From: JBFLYZ01 sp040756415
Lineage (GTDB): Bacteria > Bacteroidota > Bacteroidia > JADZBD01
DNA: 64,000 nt
Assembly: GCA_040756415.1 (NCBI GenBank)
Contig: JBFLYZ010000009.1
Coordinates: forward strand, 1 to 64,000
Reading direction: 5' to 3'
In this document: positions 1 to 7,954 of the stretch, one piece after another
Layout: the number at the start of each line of letters is the position of its first letter
Position numbering within the stretch: position 1 is the first letter of the stretch
Notes under the pieces: model-generated
Seen by the model: only the letters and a program-made list of their open reading frames with translations
Databases searched by the model: none
What the model was told of the DNA's origin: nothing
Translations under genes and position numbers: made by a program

Positions 1-8
1 AAATATCT

Positions 9-137
9 TTATTTTTTTACAACCTTTATACTTTGCTTGCCCCCGGTATTATATGCATCGCATTTACGATGGTTGGTTGAGCAGGCTGAGATGATGACCG
101 TTCCGGTAACGAAGGCAATGAGGGCAGCTTTTTTCAT
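9..137 (-). CDS. 42-residue lipoprotein, copy B of a tandem pair
   Basis: An ATG at 137 opens a 42-codon frame ending in TAA at 9-11. The product starts MKKAALIAFV, has a short hydrophobic stretch and a lipobox-like IISAC with Cys19, then a small polar tail containing RKCDAY. This is a complete bacterial lipoprotein signal followed by almost no mature protein. The gene lies 18 bases downstream of a same-strand paralog of identical length, and both keep the R-C-x-A-Y core after the lipid-anchored Cys. Likely attached to a membrane; function unknown. It is below usual gene-calling length limits. The paired signal-peptide architecture makes it much more credible than a chance frame. Confidence 0.7.
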   Translation of the reverse strand: MKKAALIAFVTGTVIISACSTNHRKCDAYNTGGKQSIKVVKK

Positions 138-155
138 GCGATTGGGTTTTACGGG

Positions 156-284
156 TTAAACAGATTTTTGGGTGGGGTGGTTGTTTACCTTTCCGTAGGC
201 CGGACATCTTTCATGACTGCGGCATGAAGAAAGAACTGCGCCTAACATCACGGTTATTGCCAGTATAACGAACGTCTTTTTCAT
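156..284 (-). CDS. 42-residue lipoprotein, copy A of a tandem pair
   Basis: An ATG at 284 opens a 42-codon frame ending in TAA at 156-158. The product begins MKKTFVILAI, continues through a hydrophobic core to the lipobox LSSC with Cys21, and ends with a 21-residue mature peptide carrying ERCPAYGKV. It shares length, signal design and the R-C-x-A-Y core with the next gene downstream (9-137), so the two look like a recent tandem duplication. A well-formed Bacteroidota promoter lies about 110 bases upstream (364-394). Very short Cys-Pro-Ala-Tyr lipoproteins are, from memory, seen in other Bacteroidota, but I know no function for them. The second Cys could form a disulfide or bind a metal; that is speculation. 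Confidence 0.72.
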   Translation of the reverse strand: MKKTFVILAITVMLGAVLSSCRSHERCPAYGKVNNHPTQKSV

Positions 285-363
285 CAATTATGGGTCTTTA
301 GTTGGCATATACGGTAAAAAGCCAAAAGCAGTTTTGTTTACAGCAATTACCGGATATGAAATG

Positions 364-394
364 CAAAGATATACTTTCGTCCGATAAATCCAAA
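364..394 (-). promoter_or_regulatory. Bacteroidota promoter for the two small lipoproteins
   Basis: Read on the minus strand, TTTG (394-391) is followed after exactly 19 bases by TATCTTTG (371-364), matching the phylum's -33 TTTG / -7 TAnnTTTG consensus. Transcription would start near 357 and run through both lipoprotein genes, with a leader of about 70 nt. Confidence 0.7.
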
Positions 395-477
395 TTCATG
401 CCAAAGTATTATTTATCAACACGCTCTGTTGAAAGAATGCATCCTCAGGCTGCAAGGCTATTGGCTATCATTGGGTC

Positions 478-1155
478 ATGAGCAGCGCAGCGGTGCAGAT
501 CGATGAAAGCTGGAAGCCCGTGCTGGAGGCTGAGTTCGGGGCCGAGTATTTTACCCGGCTTAAGGAATTCCTGGTGGAGGAAAAAAAACGCTATGTGATC
601 TATCCGCCCGGCAACCGGATCTTCAGCGCCTTTAACCACACTCCCTTTAATAAGGTCAAAGCCGTGATTATCGGGCAGGATCCCTATCACGGCCCGGGGC
701 AGGCCAACGGCCTTTGCTTCTCGGTGGCCGATGGGATACGGCAGCCCCCTTCGCTGGTCAATATTTTCAAAGAGCTGCACGATGACCTGGGCATTCCCGT
801 ACCCCGGTCGGGCAACCTTGAAAAGTGGGCCGACCGGGGAGTGCTGCTCCTGAATGCCACGCTCACCGTTCGGGCCAATTCGCCCGGTTCGCACCAGAAC
901 AAAGGATGGGAGCAGTTCACCGATGCGGTGATCCGCAGGATTTCGGACGAAAAAAAGGGGGTGGTGTTCCTGCTCTGGGGTAATTACGCCAAGCGCAAGG
1001 CCGAGCTCATTGACCGCAGCAGGCATCACATCCTCATGGCCGCTCACCCTTCGCCCCTGGCCGGTGGAGCCTTTTTCGGCTGCAGGCATTTCTCAAAAAC
1101 CAACGAGCTGCTCAGGCAGCAGGGATTGGAAGAGATAGACTGGAGGCTGGAGTGA
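478..1155 (+). CDS. ung: Uracil-DNA glycosylase, family 1
   Basis: Removes uracil from DNA to start base-excision repair in the cytoplasm. The 225-residue product has the usual family length and both signatures: the water-activating GQDPYH at residues 66-71 and the minor-groove HPSPLAG loop at 190-196 with the catalytic His190. The central LLLNATLTV strand and the downstream GSHQNKGWEQFTD segment also match family 1. The ATG at 478 gives the normal N-terminus. The gene stands alone, about 100 bases before pyrG on the same strand; the upstream lipoprotein pair faces away. A housekeeping repair gene with nothing unusual. Confidence 0.97.
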   Translation: MSSAAVQIDESWKPVLEAEFGAEYFTRLKEFLVEEKKRYVIYPPGNRIFSAFNHTPFNKVKAVIIGQDPYHGPGQANGLCFSVADGIRQPPSLVNIFKELHDDLGIPVPRSGNLEKWADRGVLLLNATLTVRANSPGSHQNKGWEQFTDAVIRRISDEKKGVVFLLWGNYAKRKAELIDRSRHHILMAAHPSPLAGGAFFGCRHFSKTNELLRQQGLEEIDWRLE

Positions 1156-1253
1156 GCCTTTTCATAATAAATCCGCTTTTTACTAACAATGGCAAAAAAA
1201 GCCAAGGACCTTCGGGTAATTTATTTAAATTTACATCCCGTAGCTGAAAAGAT

Positions 1254-2879
1254 ATGTCACAGGCCACCAAATATATCTTCGTTACGGGCGGTGTAACTTC
1301 CTCGCTTGGAAAAGGCATTGTTTCCGCTTCCCTGGCCAAATTGCTGCAGGCCCGCGGTTATTCAGTAACCATCCAGAAGCTCGATCCCTATATCAACATC
1401 GATCCGGGTACGCTCAACCCCTATGAACATGGCGAGTGCTTTGTAACCGATGACGGGGCCGAGACCGACCTGGACCTGGGGCATTACGAACGCTTTCTCA
1501 ACACGCCCACCTCCCAGGCCAACAATGTGACCACCGGCAAGATCTACCAGTCTGTGATCGACAAGGAAAGAAGGGGCGATTACCTGGGAAAGACCGTACA
1601 GGTGATACCCCACATCACCGATGAGATCAAGAACAGGATACGCCTGCTTGGGAAAACAGGCAATTACCAGTTTGTTATTACGGAAATAGGCGGTACCGTG
1701 GGCGACATCGAGTCGCTGCCCTATATCGAGGCCGTGCGCCAGCTTAAATGGGAGCTGGGCAAGGATTCGCTGGTGGTGCACCTTACGCTTTTGCCCTACC
1801 TTTCAACCACCGGTGAGCTCAAGACCAAACCCACCCAGCATTCGGTAAAAATGCTGCTGGAATACGGGGTTCAGCCCGATGTGCTGGTCTGCCGCACGGA
1901 GCATCATATCAGCAAAGAGCTGAAGAACAAGATCGCGCTTTTCTGCAACGTGGAGCCTTCGGCCGTGATCGAGGCCATTGACGCCAGTACCATTTACGAG
2001 GTGCCGCTGCTGATGGAACAGGAAAAGCTGGACGAGGTGGTGCTGAACAAGCTCCACCTGCCCGTTCCGGAGAACATTGACCTGAGCAACTGGAAAGAGT
2101 TCCTGCATAAATTGAAAAATCCCAAGTTCGAGGTCCGTATAGGCCTGGTGGGAAAATACATTGAGCTCAAGGATTCATACAAGTCTATTGCCGAGAGCTT
2201 CAATCATGCCGGTGCGGCCAACGATTGCCGGGTAAAAATAGAATGGATACATTCCGAGGCCATTACCGATGATAACGTAGAGGAAAAGCTGAGCGGCCTG
2301 AAAGGCATACTGGTGGCGCCCGGTTTCGGCCAGCGCGGAATCGAAGGCAAGATCAGCGCGATACGCTATGCGCGGGAGAACGAGGTTCCCTTTTTCGGCA
2401 TCTGCCTGGGAATGCAATGCGCTGTGATCGAGTTCGCGCGTAATGTGCTGGGATTTAAAGACGCCAATTCAACCGAGATGAATCCGGGCACAACCAACCC
2501 GGTGATCGACCTGCTGGAGGCCCAGAAAAAGATCACCCACAAAGGCGGGACCATGCGCCTGGGCGCTTACCCCTGTACCGTCAGGGCGGAAACCAAGACA
2601 TTTGAAGTGTATAAGCGCAGGGAGATCAGCGAGCGCCACCGCCACCGTTACGAATTCAACAATGAGTACCTGGCCGATTTCGAGAAGGCCGGAATGATAG
2701 CGGCCGGCCTGAACCCCGAAAGCGGGCTGGTGGAGATCGTAGAGCTGAAAAACCACCCCTGGTTCATCGGGGTCCAGTTCCATCCGGAATATAAGAGCAC
2801 GGTTGCCAATCCCCACCCCCTGTTCGTGAACTTTGTGCGGGCCGCCATCGAGGTATCAGCGCTCAAGGCAAAGGTATAA
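1254..2879 (+). CDS. pyrG: CTP synthase
   Basis: Converts UTP, ATP and glutamine to CTP, the last step of pyrimidine nucleotide synthesis. The 541-residue protein has the complete two-domain layout: an N-terminal amidoligase domain beginning KYIFVTGGVTSSLGKG with its P-loop-like Gly-rich segment, and a C-terminal class I glutaminase domain with GICLGMQ around the nucleophile Cys384 and the late GVQFHPEY carrying catalytic His and Glu. The ATG start fits the family N-terminus. In many Bacteroidota pyrG is followed directly by yidC; here about 6 kb of regulators and a secreted protein lie between them. Confidence 0.98.
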   Translation: MSQATKYIFVTGGVTSSLGKGIVSASLAKLLQARGYSVTIQKLDPYINIDPGTLNPYEHGECFVTDDGAETDLDLGHYERFLNTPTSQANNVTTGKIYQSVIDKERRGDYLGKTVQVIPHITDEIKNRIRLLGKTGNYQFVITEIGGTVGDIESLPYIEAVRQLKWELGKDSLVVHLTLLPYLSTTGELKTKPTQHSVKMLLEYGVQPDVLVCRTEHHISKELKNKIALFCNVEPSAVIEAIDASTIYEVPLLMEQEKLDEVVLNKLHLPVPENIDLSNWKEFLHKLKNPKFEVRIGLVGKYIELKDSYKSIAESFNHAGAANDCRVKIEWIHSEAITDDNVEEKLSGLKGILVAPGFGQRGIEGKISAIRYARENEVPFFGICLGMQCAVIEFARNVLGFKDANSTEMNPGTTNPVIDLLEAQKKITHKGGTMRLGAYPCTVRAETKTFEVYKRREISERHRHRYEFNNEYLADFEKAGMIAAGLNPESGLVEIVELKNHPWFIGVQFHPEYKSTVANPHPLFVNFVRAAIEVSALKAKV

Positions 2880-2929
2880 CCCCCCTTCCCCGACAAAATA
2901 CCCCCTAATCTTACATGTGGCAGGGCTCC

Positions 2930-2948
2930 CCGGCAATTCAATTGCCGG
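2930..2948. repeat. Perfect 9-bp inverted repeat between pyrG and a response regulator
   Basis: CCGGCAATT-C-AATTGCCGG is symmetric about one central base. It has no following T-run, so it is not a classic terminator. It overlaps the proposed -33 element of the downstream response-regulator promoter (TTG at 2942-2944), so it could be an operator or a weak 3' hairpin for pyrG. Confidence 0.5.
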
Positions 2949-2972
2949 AGACCGGTCAGCGCATGATCTTTG
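2942..2972 (+). promoter_or_regulatory. Probable promoter of the first response regulator
   Basis: TTG (2942-2944), a 20-base spacer, then GATCTTTG (2965-2972), one mismatch from TAnnTTTG. It places transcription start near 2978 and argues that the true start codon is the ATG at 2988 and not the TTG at 2970, which lies inside the -7 element. Confidence 0.45.
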
Positions 2973-2987
2973 CGCAAAAGAAAAATC

Positions 2988-3425
2988 ATGTACCGAGACA
3001 AAACAGTAATGCTTATCGATGACAGCGGGATAGACAATTATGTTAACGAAAAGACCATACTAAAAAGCGGCTTTGCCCGCAGCGTATTCGTTTGCGACAA
3101 TGCGCCTATAGCCTTAAAATACCTGAGAAGTGCCGGAAGCCAGGAAAAGCCCATACCCGACATCATCTTCCTGGACCTGAATATGCCGGTTTTTGACGGA
3201 CGCCAATTCCTGGCCGAGTACCGCTCGCTTTCCGTACGGGTCCGCGAGATCTCCAGGATAGTGGTGCTTTCCAGCTCCATGAACCCCATGGATATGCAGT
3301 TGGCGGTAAAGGACCCCAACGTTAAGGTCTTTCTCAGCAAGCCCCTGATCGGACGCAACCTGGATGACCTGGAACGCGAACTCTTTACCGAGTACGCCAC
3401 ACGCCCGCTCAGCGAAGCTGTTTAA
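2988..3425 (+). CDS. Single-domain response regulator (CheY-like)
   Basis: A stand-alone receiver domain of 145 residues with no output domain. Visible residues: acidic pair Asp11-Asp12, phosphoacceptor Asp63 in FLDLNMP, the Ser/Thr switch position in VVLSSS near 95, and Lys118 in LSKP. Family knowledge: such proteins relay phosphate or bind partner proteins. An in-frame TTG at 2970 would add six residues but overlaps the likely promoter, so ATG 2988 is chosen. It is followed after 65 bases by a paralog with the same organisation. Neither has an adjacent cognate kinase; the nearest histidine kinase is the REC-HK at 7955-9046. Confidence 0.9.
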   Translation: MYRDKTVMLIDDSGIDNYVNEKTILKSGFARSVFVCDNAPIALKYLRSAGSQEKPIPDIIFLDLNMPVFDGRQFLAEYRSLSVRVREISRIVVLSSSMNPMDMQLAVKDPNVKVFLSKPLIGRNLDDLERELFTEYATRPLSEAV

Positions 3426-3440
3426 CTCATGTTTATTTTT

Positions 3441-3448
3441 TATCTTCG
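3441..3448 (+). promoter_or_regulatory. Possible -7 element of the second response regulator
   Basis: TATCTTCG differs from TAnnTTTG at one base. No convincing -33 TTG is spaced correctly. It would give a leader of about 36 nt before the ATG at 3491. Confidence 0.3.
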
Positions 3449-3490
3449 GCCGGGCTAATTCGGCAAAACACACGCTTAAACCATACACCT

Positions 3491-3910
3491 ATGCCAAAAA
3501 TGAAAAAACCGGAGTTCAAGCATGCTTCCGTGATGCTGGTCGATGATAACGAGATCGATAATTTCATTAACCAGAAGATGATTGAAGGTTGTCATTTCGC
3601 TGAACGCGTGTATGTGCATACCAGCAGCAAAAGCGCGCTCGAGTTCTACCTGAACCTGGTCAGGGCCGAAGGTATTCCGCCCGAGCTGTTTCCGAGCGTA
3701 ATATTCCTGGATATCAATATGCCCATTATGGACGGTTTCCAGTTCCTGGATGAGTTTGAAAAAATTCCGCTGAAATACAGGGAGAATACCCGCGTGGTGA
3801 TGCTCACCACCTCCATCAACCCGATCGATATCGAAAGCTCGAAGAAGAACAAGCACGTGAAAGGCTTCCTGAACAAGCCGCTCACGAAGGAACACCTGGA
3901 TTCGCTATAA
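3491..3910 (+). CDS. Single-domain response regulator (CheY-like), paralog
   Basis: A 139-residue receiver domain resembling its upstream neighbour. Key residues: Asp18-Asp19, phosphoacceptor Asp74 in FLDINMP, switch Thr106 in VMLTT, and Lys129 in LNKP. Shared sequence such as DDxxIDNxxN near the N-terminus and SxNPxDI after the switch shows the pair arose by tandem duplication. The product ends a few residues after the last expected helix. It converges with the large helical-repeat gene on the other strand, the stop codons being only two bases apart. Probably a phospho-relay or protein-binding regulator; the partner cannot be named. Confidence 0.9.
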   Translation: MPKMKKPEFKHASVMLVDDNEIDNFINQKMIEGCHFAERVYVHTSSKSALEFYLNLVRAEGIPPELFPSVIFLDINMPIMDGFQFLDEFEKIPLKYRENTRVVMLTTSINPIDIESSKKNKHVKGFLNKPLTKEHLDSL

Positions 3911-3912
3911 GT

Positions 3913-5355
3913 TCAGGAGGCTTTTACTCCCTTAGCCAACTCGCGGATGAATGCGTCATCCAGCTTGAGGAACGTGAGCATGCGCTCATGGCCATTGTTC
4001 TGCTGAAAGAACTTGTCCCGCAAAGACCTCAGTTTTTCTTCCACGTTCTTCACTTCCGAGCTCATCTGCAGCTTGAGCATGCGTATGAAGGTAAGCGCAT
4101 TCTCATAACAGCCCTCCTCGATAGTATCGGTGATCTTGCGCGATACGCTCCTGAGAAGCACTTCGGCCTGCTCGTATTTGTTCAGCATGCTGCAGGCCAG
4201 CGCCAGAAAGAGCTTGACCTCGGTCTCGGCATGGAATATATTCTTAAAGCTGACCGTGTTCAGCACTTCATTGAGCACTTTCACCGCATCGTTATACTTC
4301 CCTGAGTAAAACGCGCAGGCGGCCTTATACAGGTTAAGGTTGATGTAGTTGGGAACATCCGAGGCATCCACCTCATGGACCAGGTCATGCCTGCCCAGGT
4401 CCTTCTCGTTCCCCAGGTGAATATGCCGTTCTATGCGCGAGATCAGGAAGCGCGTGCTGAAGCTGCAATGATCGGAAAGAAGGAAGGTGGGCAGCTCACG
4501 ATCAACCTCCTCGAAATACCTGGCTTCGTTCTTATACAATTTCAGCCCATGATAATATTCGAACGCCAGAAAATTAAATACATTCCTGAGGTACCGGTAC
4601 TCCACATCCTTATCGTAGGTATCGAATCCCCTGAACGCGGCAGCCAGCATATCCTCCACGGGATCATCGTCACTGATGGCTTCCTGGAGCGGCACGAACA
4701 GAGCGAAGGATATATCCACCAGCTTCTTGTATATGCCCAAATGGTGGGAATCATACAGCCGGCATACATTGGCCAGCTCCTTTTTGATCAGCCACAGCCT
4801 TTGCATCACCATCTTGTCGCGGGTTATCTCGTACTCGCCCAGCGTGCGGGTAAAATTGGAAACCAGGTCTTCGGCCTTATCGATGGCTATGGTAAAGGCG
4901 ATGTGCTTGTTATAGAGCTGGGAATACTCGTAATATTTCGGTGTATGCAGGTGAAGCTTTTTAAGCGCGCTGTACACAAGGGTGAGCTCGTTCGGCATGT
5001 CGTTATCCCGCAGCTCCGCTTCCATCTTCCTCAGCATGGCTACGGCCGTGGCCTTGGGGGTAGAATAGATCAGGTTATGGATATTGGCCAAATTCCGGAG
5101 CAGCTCGATGCGCTCATCCCCTACATTTTTATACAGGTATTCCTGGATCTTTTCAGCCAGCCTTGATTTGAGGGTATAGAACGCGCTTTTATTGACCTGC
5201 AGCTTTTCGATCATTTCTTCTTCGCTCAGGCGACCCTCCTTCAGGAAGGTAAGCAGCATAATGAACTTTTCAGCCCTGGTCTTTTTGAACTGTTCTGCTA
5301 CTGAAGCAAAATCCTTATCACTCAAATGCTGTACAACGGTAGGAAGTTTTATCAT
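3913..5355 (-). CDS. Unknown protein: N-terminal HTH-like region plus helical repeats
   Basis: About 480 residues with no signal peptide or membrane segment. The first 80 residues contain LSEEEMIEKLQVNKSAFYTLK, which reads like a helix-turn-helix in a sigma or winged-helix context. The rest is almost all helix-forming, with TPR-like pairs such as YKAACAFYSGKYNDAVKVL near residue 340 and FLALACSMLNKYEQAEVLL further on. I do not recognise a named family. A start at 5385 would lie inside the proposed -7 element (5383-5390), so the ATG at 5355 is preferred. It may be a cytoplasmic regulator sensing ligands or proteins through its repeats; the response-regulator pair converging on it suggests signalling, which is inference only. 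Confidence 0.72.
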   Translation of the reverse strand: MIKLPTVVQHLSDKDFASVAEQFKKTRAEKFIMLLTFLKEGRLSEEEMIEKLQVNKSAFYTLKSRLAEKIQEYLYKNVGDERIELLRNLANIHNLIYSTPKATAVAMLRKMEAELRDNDMPNELTLVYSALKKLHLHTPKYYEYSQLYNKHIAFTIAIDKAEDLVSNFTRTLGEYEITRDKMVMQRLWLIKKELANVCRLYDSHHLGIYKKLVDISFALFVPLQEAISDDDPVEDMLAAAFRGFDTYDKDVEYRYLRNVFNFLAFEYYHGLKLYKNEARYFEEVDRELPTFLLSDHCSFSTRFLISRIERHIHLGNEKDLGRHDLVHEVDASDVPNYINLNLYKAACAFYSGKYNDAVKVLNEVLNTVSFKNIFHAETEVKLFLALACSMLNKYEQAEVLLRSVSRKITDTIEEGCYENALTFIRMLKLQMSSEVKNVEEKLRSLRDKFFQQNNGHERMLTFLKLDDAFIRELAKGVKAS

Positions 5356-5382
5356 AAGAATCCGGCTTCGGCTTTTACAGCT

Positions 5383-5390
5383 CAAAAATA
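5383..5390 (-). promoter_or_regulatory. -7 element of the helical-repeat gene
   Basis: Minus-strand TATTTTTG matches TAnnTTTG. Transcription would begin near 5377, about 20 nt before the ATG at 5355. No clear -33 TTG is seen. Confidence 0.45.
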
Positions 5391-5519
5391 AAAAAAATAA
5401 AAACAGGACTATATCTTATGGAGCCTGCTTGGAGGACTTTAATACCTACAAAAAGCCGGAAAATCTTACATGTGCCATCTGCAGCGTGATTTCAGCCTGT
5501 GGCAGCCGGGCGGGAGGAA

Positions 5520-5527
5520 TAATTTTG
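5520..5527 (+). promoter_or_regulatory. -7 element of the PKD-domain secreted protein gene
   Basis: TAATTTTG matches TAnnTTTG and lies about 19 bases before the ATG at 5546. A weak TGTG sits near the -33 position. Confidence 0.5.
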
Positions 5528-5545
5528 GAGCTGTATAATACGTAC

Positions 5546-6769
5546 ATGAACATGAAATCACTATTTACGATATGCCTTCTGTCATTTGCCGGGTACAGCC
5601 TGGCGCTCAACGATGCGCTTAAGATAAAGATCGCTGGCAATAACTATACGGATGAGACCGTGATCCGGTTCGTGCAGGGCGCCACACCCCAGTTTGACGC
5701 AAATTACGATGCCTGGAAACTGTTCAGCCCCAATCCCGCTGTTCCCGGCATCTATACACGCTGCCAGGCGGGCGAGCTGTCGATCAATGCCTTCGGATCC
5801 ATGAACGCGGATACGGCCGTTGATCTTTACCTTATTATCCCCGCGGCCGGGCCCTATTCCATCAACGCTACGGAGATCGGGGCGTTCAGCCAGGGCTGCT
5901 GCATCATGCTGGAGGACCTGCAAACAGGCGGCTTCTATGACCTGCGGTCGGCAGGCTCGTATGCTTTCAACCTGGCCGTTGCCACGGTAAGCTCACCGGC
6001 TGCTTTCAGGGTACACTTCAGAATACCTGTCGCCTTGACAGTTACGGATCCGACCTGCTTTGGCTACAGCGATGGAAGTCTGCTCATCCAGAACAATGGA
6101 CTGAGCAGTTGGGCCTGTACCCTTTCCGATTCAGCGGGCAATAGTTTAACTTCGGGTACCGTGTCCCAGTCTATGCTCATTCAGAACCTGAATGCCGGGA
6201 ATTATCAGTTGCTCGCCTCCGATTATACCGGCTGCTCCCGCGCGCAGATGCTTACCATTACCCAGCCGCCCCAGGTGGTTGCCGGCTTCTCGGTCAGTGA
6301 TTCTGTCCTGACACTGGGCGCGGCTACGGTCCAATTCACGAATTCAAGTTCCAATGCCGTTTCGTGGCAGTGGGATTTTGGCGATGGGAGCGCCACGTCA
6401 TTCGTAAGCGATCCCGTTCATACCTATACGGCTGCCGGCAGCTATACGGTAAGCCTTACCGCGACCTCTGGCAACTGTTCCGCTTCCGCGGGCCGCATAG
6501 TCACCGTTATCAATCCCACCGGCTATGACCAGATCTCCGCACCCGGAACGGTCACCGTCTATACGCAGCACGAGAAGCTCATGATTCTTAACCCGTCCAG
6601 TGAACCCGCCAGCTACGCGATCTACACGATCTGCGGCCGGGAGGTTTGCGGCCTGGCCACAACAAACGGTGTTGTAACAGAGGTTAGCCTGGAGTACTTG
6701 CCTTCGGGAATATATCTGGTGAATGTCATTCAGGGAAACAATCTGGTAAGCAGCAGGATATACAAATAA
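5546..6769 (+). CDS. T9SS-exported PKD-domain protein
   Basis: Secreted or surface protein of 407 residues. It opens with a signal peptide (MNMKSLFTICLLSFAGYSLA), followed by a beta-rich N-terminal region with IRFVQGATPQFDANYDAWKL, a motif I associate with Bacteroidota secreted proteins. A PKD domain follows near residues 245-325 with the diagnostic SWQWDFGDG and HTYTAAGSYTVSLT. The last 80 residues (LPSGIYLVNVIQGNNL then a basic end) look like a type A T9SS sorting domain, so export through T9SS is expected. The frame stays open about 350 bases upstream but that part is antisense to the helical-repeat gene and lacks a signal peptide. Function unknown, perhaps adhesion. Confidence 0.85.
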   Translation: MNMKSLFTICLLSFAGYSLALNDALKIKIAGNNYTDETVIRFVQGATPQFDANYDAWKLFSPNPAVPGIYTRCQAGELSINAFGSMNADTAVDLYLIIPAAGPYSINATEIGAFSQGCCIMLEDLQTGGFYDLRSAGSYAFNLAVATVSSPAAFRVHFRIPVALTVTDPTCFGYSDGSLLIQNNGLSSWACTLSDSAGNSLTSGTVSQSMLIQNLNAGNYQLLASDYTGCSRAQMLTITQPPQVVAGFSVSDSVLTLGAATVQFTNSSSNAVSWQWDFGDGSATSFVSDPVHTYTAAGSYTVSLTATSGNCSASAGRIVTVINPTGYDQISAPGTVTVYTQHEKLMILNPSSEPASYAIYTICGREVCGLATTNGVVTEVSLEYLPSGIYLVNVIQGNNLVSSRIYK

Positions 6770-6877
6770 ACGGCAGCGGTACTGGCGGCAGGCTTTATTC
6801 TATACTCATAGTCTCCGGCCGGGAGATAAAAAGGCGCACGCGTGATTTTTGCAGGGGGAACAGGCGCCCGCTGGGGG

Positions 6878-7132
6878 CTACCAGTTAGTGAACTGGCTGA
6901 CGGTCATATTGAAAGCCCTGGCGATCTTCTCAATATTCACGATGCTCACATTTCTCCGGCCCTGTTCGATGCTGGCAATATAGGTCTTGTCAAGATCGCA
7001 TCGAAAAGCGCATTCCTCCTGACTCCAGCCCTTTTTTGCACGGAGCTCACGCAATCGGCTTCCTAATTGTTTTTTTACATCCACAGAATGAAAAAATTTT
7101 TGGCTAATTTCTTTAGCCTTTTCCGTCCGCAC
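6878..7132 (-). CDS. XRE-family helix-turn-helix regulator (small)
   Basis: A DNA-binding protein of 84 residues, essentially one HTH_3 domain. LGSRLRELRAKKGWSQEECAFRCDLDKTYIASIEQGRRNVSI (about residues 22-63) shows the typical Q-E-x-x-A pattern and the YIxxIExGRRNxSI signature. The called start is GTG 7132; an internal GTG at 7084 would give a 68-residue protein starting nearer the domain, and I cannot decide between them. It is divergent from another XRE gene at 7327, with a shared 194-base regulatory region. Such single-domain regulators often accompany restriction-modification or toxin genes, but none is seen here. Confidence 0.85.
   Translation of the reverse strand: MRTEKAKEISQKFFHSVDVKKQLGSRLRELRAKKGWSQEECAFRCDLDKTYIASIEQGRRNVSIVNIEKIARAFNMTVSQFTNW
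6881..6896. repeat. Short inverted repeat at the end of the small XRE gene
   Basis: CCAGTT-AGTG-AACTGG spans the last codons of the XRE gene. There is no T-run, so it may be only a coincidental hairpin within the coding end. Confidence 0.3.
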
Positions 7133-7284
7133 AACTGACTCCGGGTATATTTTTGATCATCCAGGGTTTGCGGGCTGCGTTTTTCCCGAGTTTTATCGGC
7201 AAAAAAACGTCTATAGAGCTAGCTTTTAGCTTCGTTTGACTATCCGATACACCCCATTTGTCGAAATTCTGCCGCCCCTACATA

Positions 7285-7301
7285 TATGTTGAGGCAACAT
7301 A
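7285..7301. promoter_or_regulatory. Candidate operator upstream of the XRE/REC-kinase operon
   Basis: TATGTTG-AGG-CAACATA is a perfect 7-bp inverted repeat with a 3-base spacer, 25 bases before the ATG at 7327 and just upstream of a -7-like AAACTTTG (7315-7322). Size, symmetry and position suit a dimeric XRE repressor, making autoregulation by the downstream gene or control by the divergent XRE gene plausible. Confidence 0.5.
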
Positions 7302-7326
7302 CGTTATATTGTTTAAACTTTGTGTT

Positions 7327-7941
7327 ATGAGAAAAAGTATCACGAACGAGGATTACCTGCACGTGCTGGGGGATGTGATCAGGGGCCTTCGTCTTACTTT
7401 TGGCATCTCACAGGAAAAAATGGCCGAGGATACCGGTTTGAACATGAGCGACATCGAGCGCGGGAAACGCAACATTACCCTGCCCACGCTGCGCGCGGTA
7501 GCAGATTACCTCAAGTTCCAGCCTTCGCACCTGCTGCTCATGTGCGACATGTACGATAAGGCCAACTCGCACGACCGCTACGAGGTCATCTACAATAAAA
7601 TGCAGGTGACCAAGAACTACGCATACCTGCTATACCTGCTCGACTACTGCAAACCGCCCTATAAGATCCCCCTGGTGTACGAACAGTGGCTGAAGCGCAA
7701 GAATAAAGAGATCCGCCAGGGCCGGAAAAGAAAGAAAAGCCCCAGCATGGTGGAGGTGATCTTTACGCTTGCCAGGCAATCGCCCGACCGCACGGTCATG
7801 AAGAAGGCCGAAGCCATGATCAGGCGGTATCGGGAAGAGGAATCCGCCAGGGAATCCGAACAAAAAGAAAAACTAAGCCTGCGTTTCGATAACCGCTTGA
7901 GGAAAAAAAATGCCCGTACAGGCAAAAAGAGGAAAGGCTAG
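7327..7941 (+). CDS. XRE-family regulator with a basic C-terminal tail
   Basis: A 204-residue protein. An HTH_3 domain covers about residues 10-66 (VIRGLRLTFGISQEKMAEDTGLNMSDIERGKRNITLPTLRAVADYL, with the usual turn and IExGxRN). The remainder is unlike other XRE proteins I know: a Tyr-rich middle (YAYLLYLLDYCKPPYKIP), then Lys/Arg-rich segments ending KKNARTGKKRKG, suggesting nucleic-acid or acidic-partner contact. The ATG at 7327 is preferred to an upstream TTG at 7258 because it follows the operator and the -7-like element. The gene is 13 bases ahead of a REC-histidine kinase, so the two probably form an operon. Confidence 0.85.
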   Translation: MRKSITNEDYLHVLGDVIRGLRLTFGISQEKMAEDTGLNMSDIERGKRNITLPTLRAVADYLKFQPSHLLLMCDMYDKANSHDRYEVIYNKMQVTKNYAYLLYLLDYCKPPYKIPLVYEQWLKRKNKEIRQGRKRKKSPSMVEVIFTLARQSPDRTVMKKAEAMIRRYREEESARESEQKEKLSLRFDNRLRKKNARTGKKRKG

Positions 7942-7954
7942 ACTTCGTCATTTT

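Noticed and set aside
5192..5545. N-terminal extension of the PKD protein frame
   Set aside because: It is antisense to the helical-repeat gene and lacks a signal peptide; the ATG at 5546 starts a proper signal sequence after a TAnnTTTG box.
6812..6826. TCTCC/GGAGA hairpin between the PKD gene and the small XRE gene
   Set aside because: Only five base pairs and no T-run on either side, so not called a terminator.
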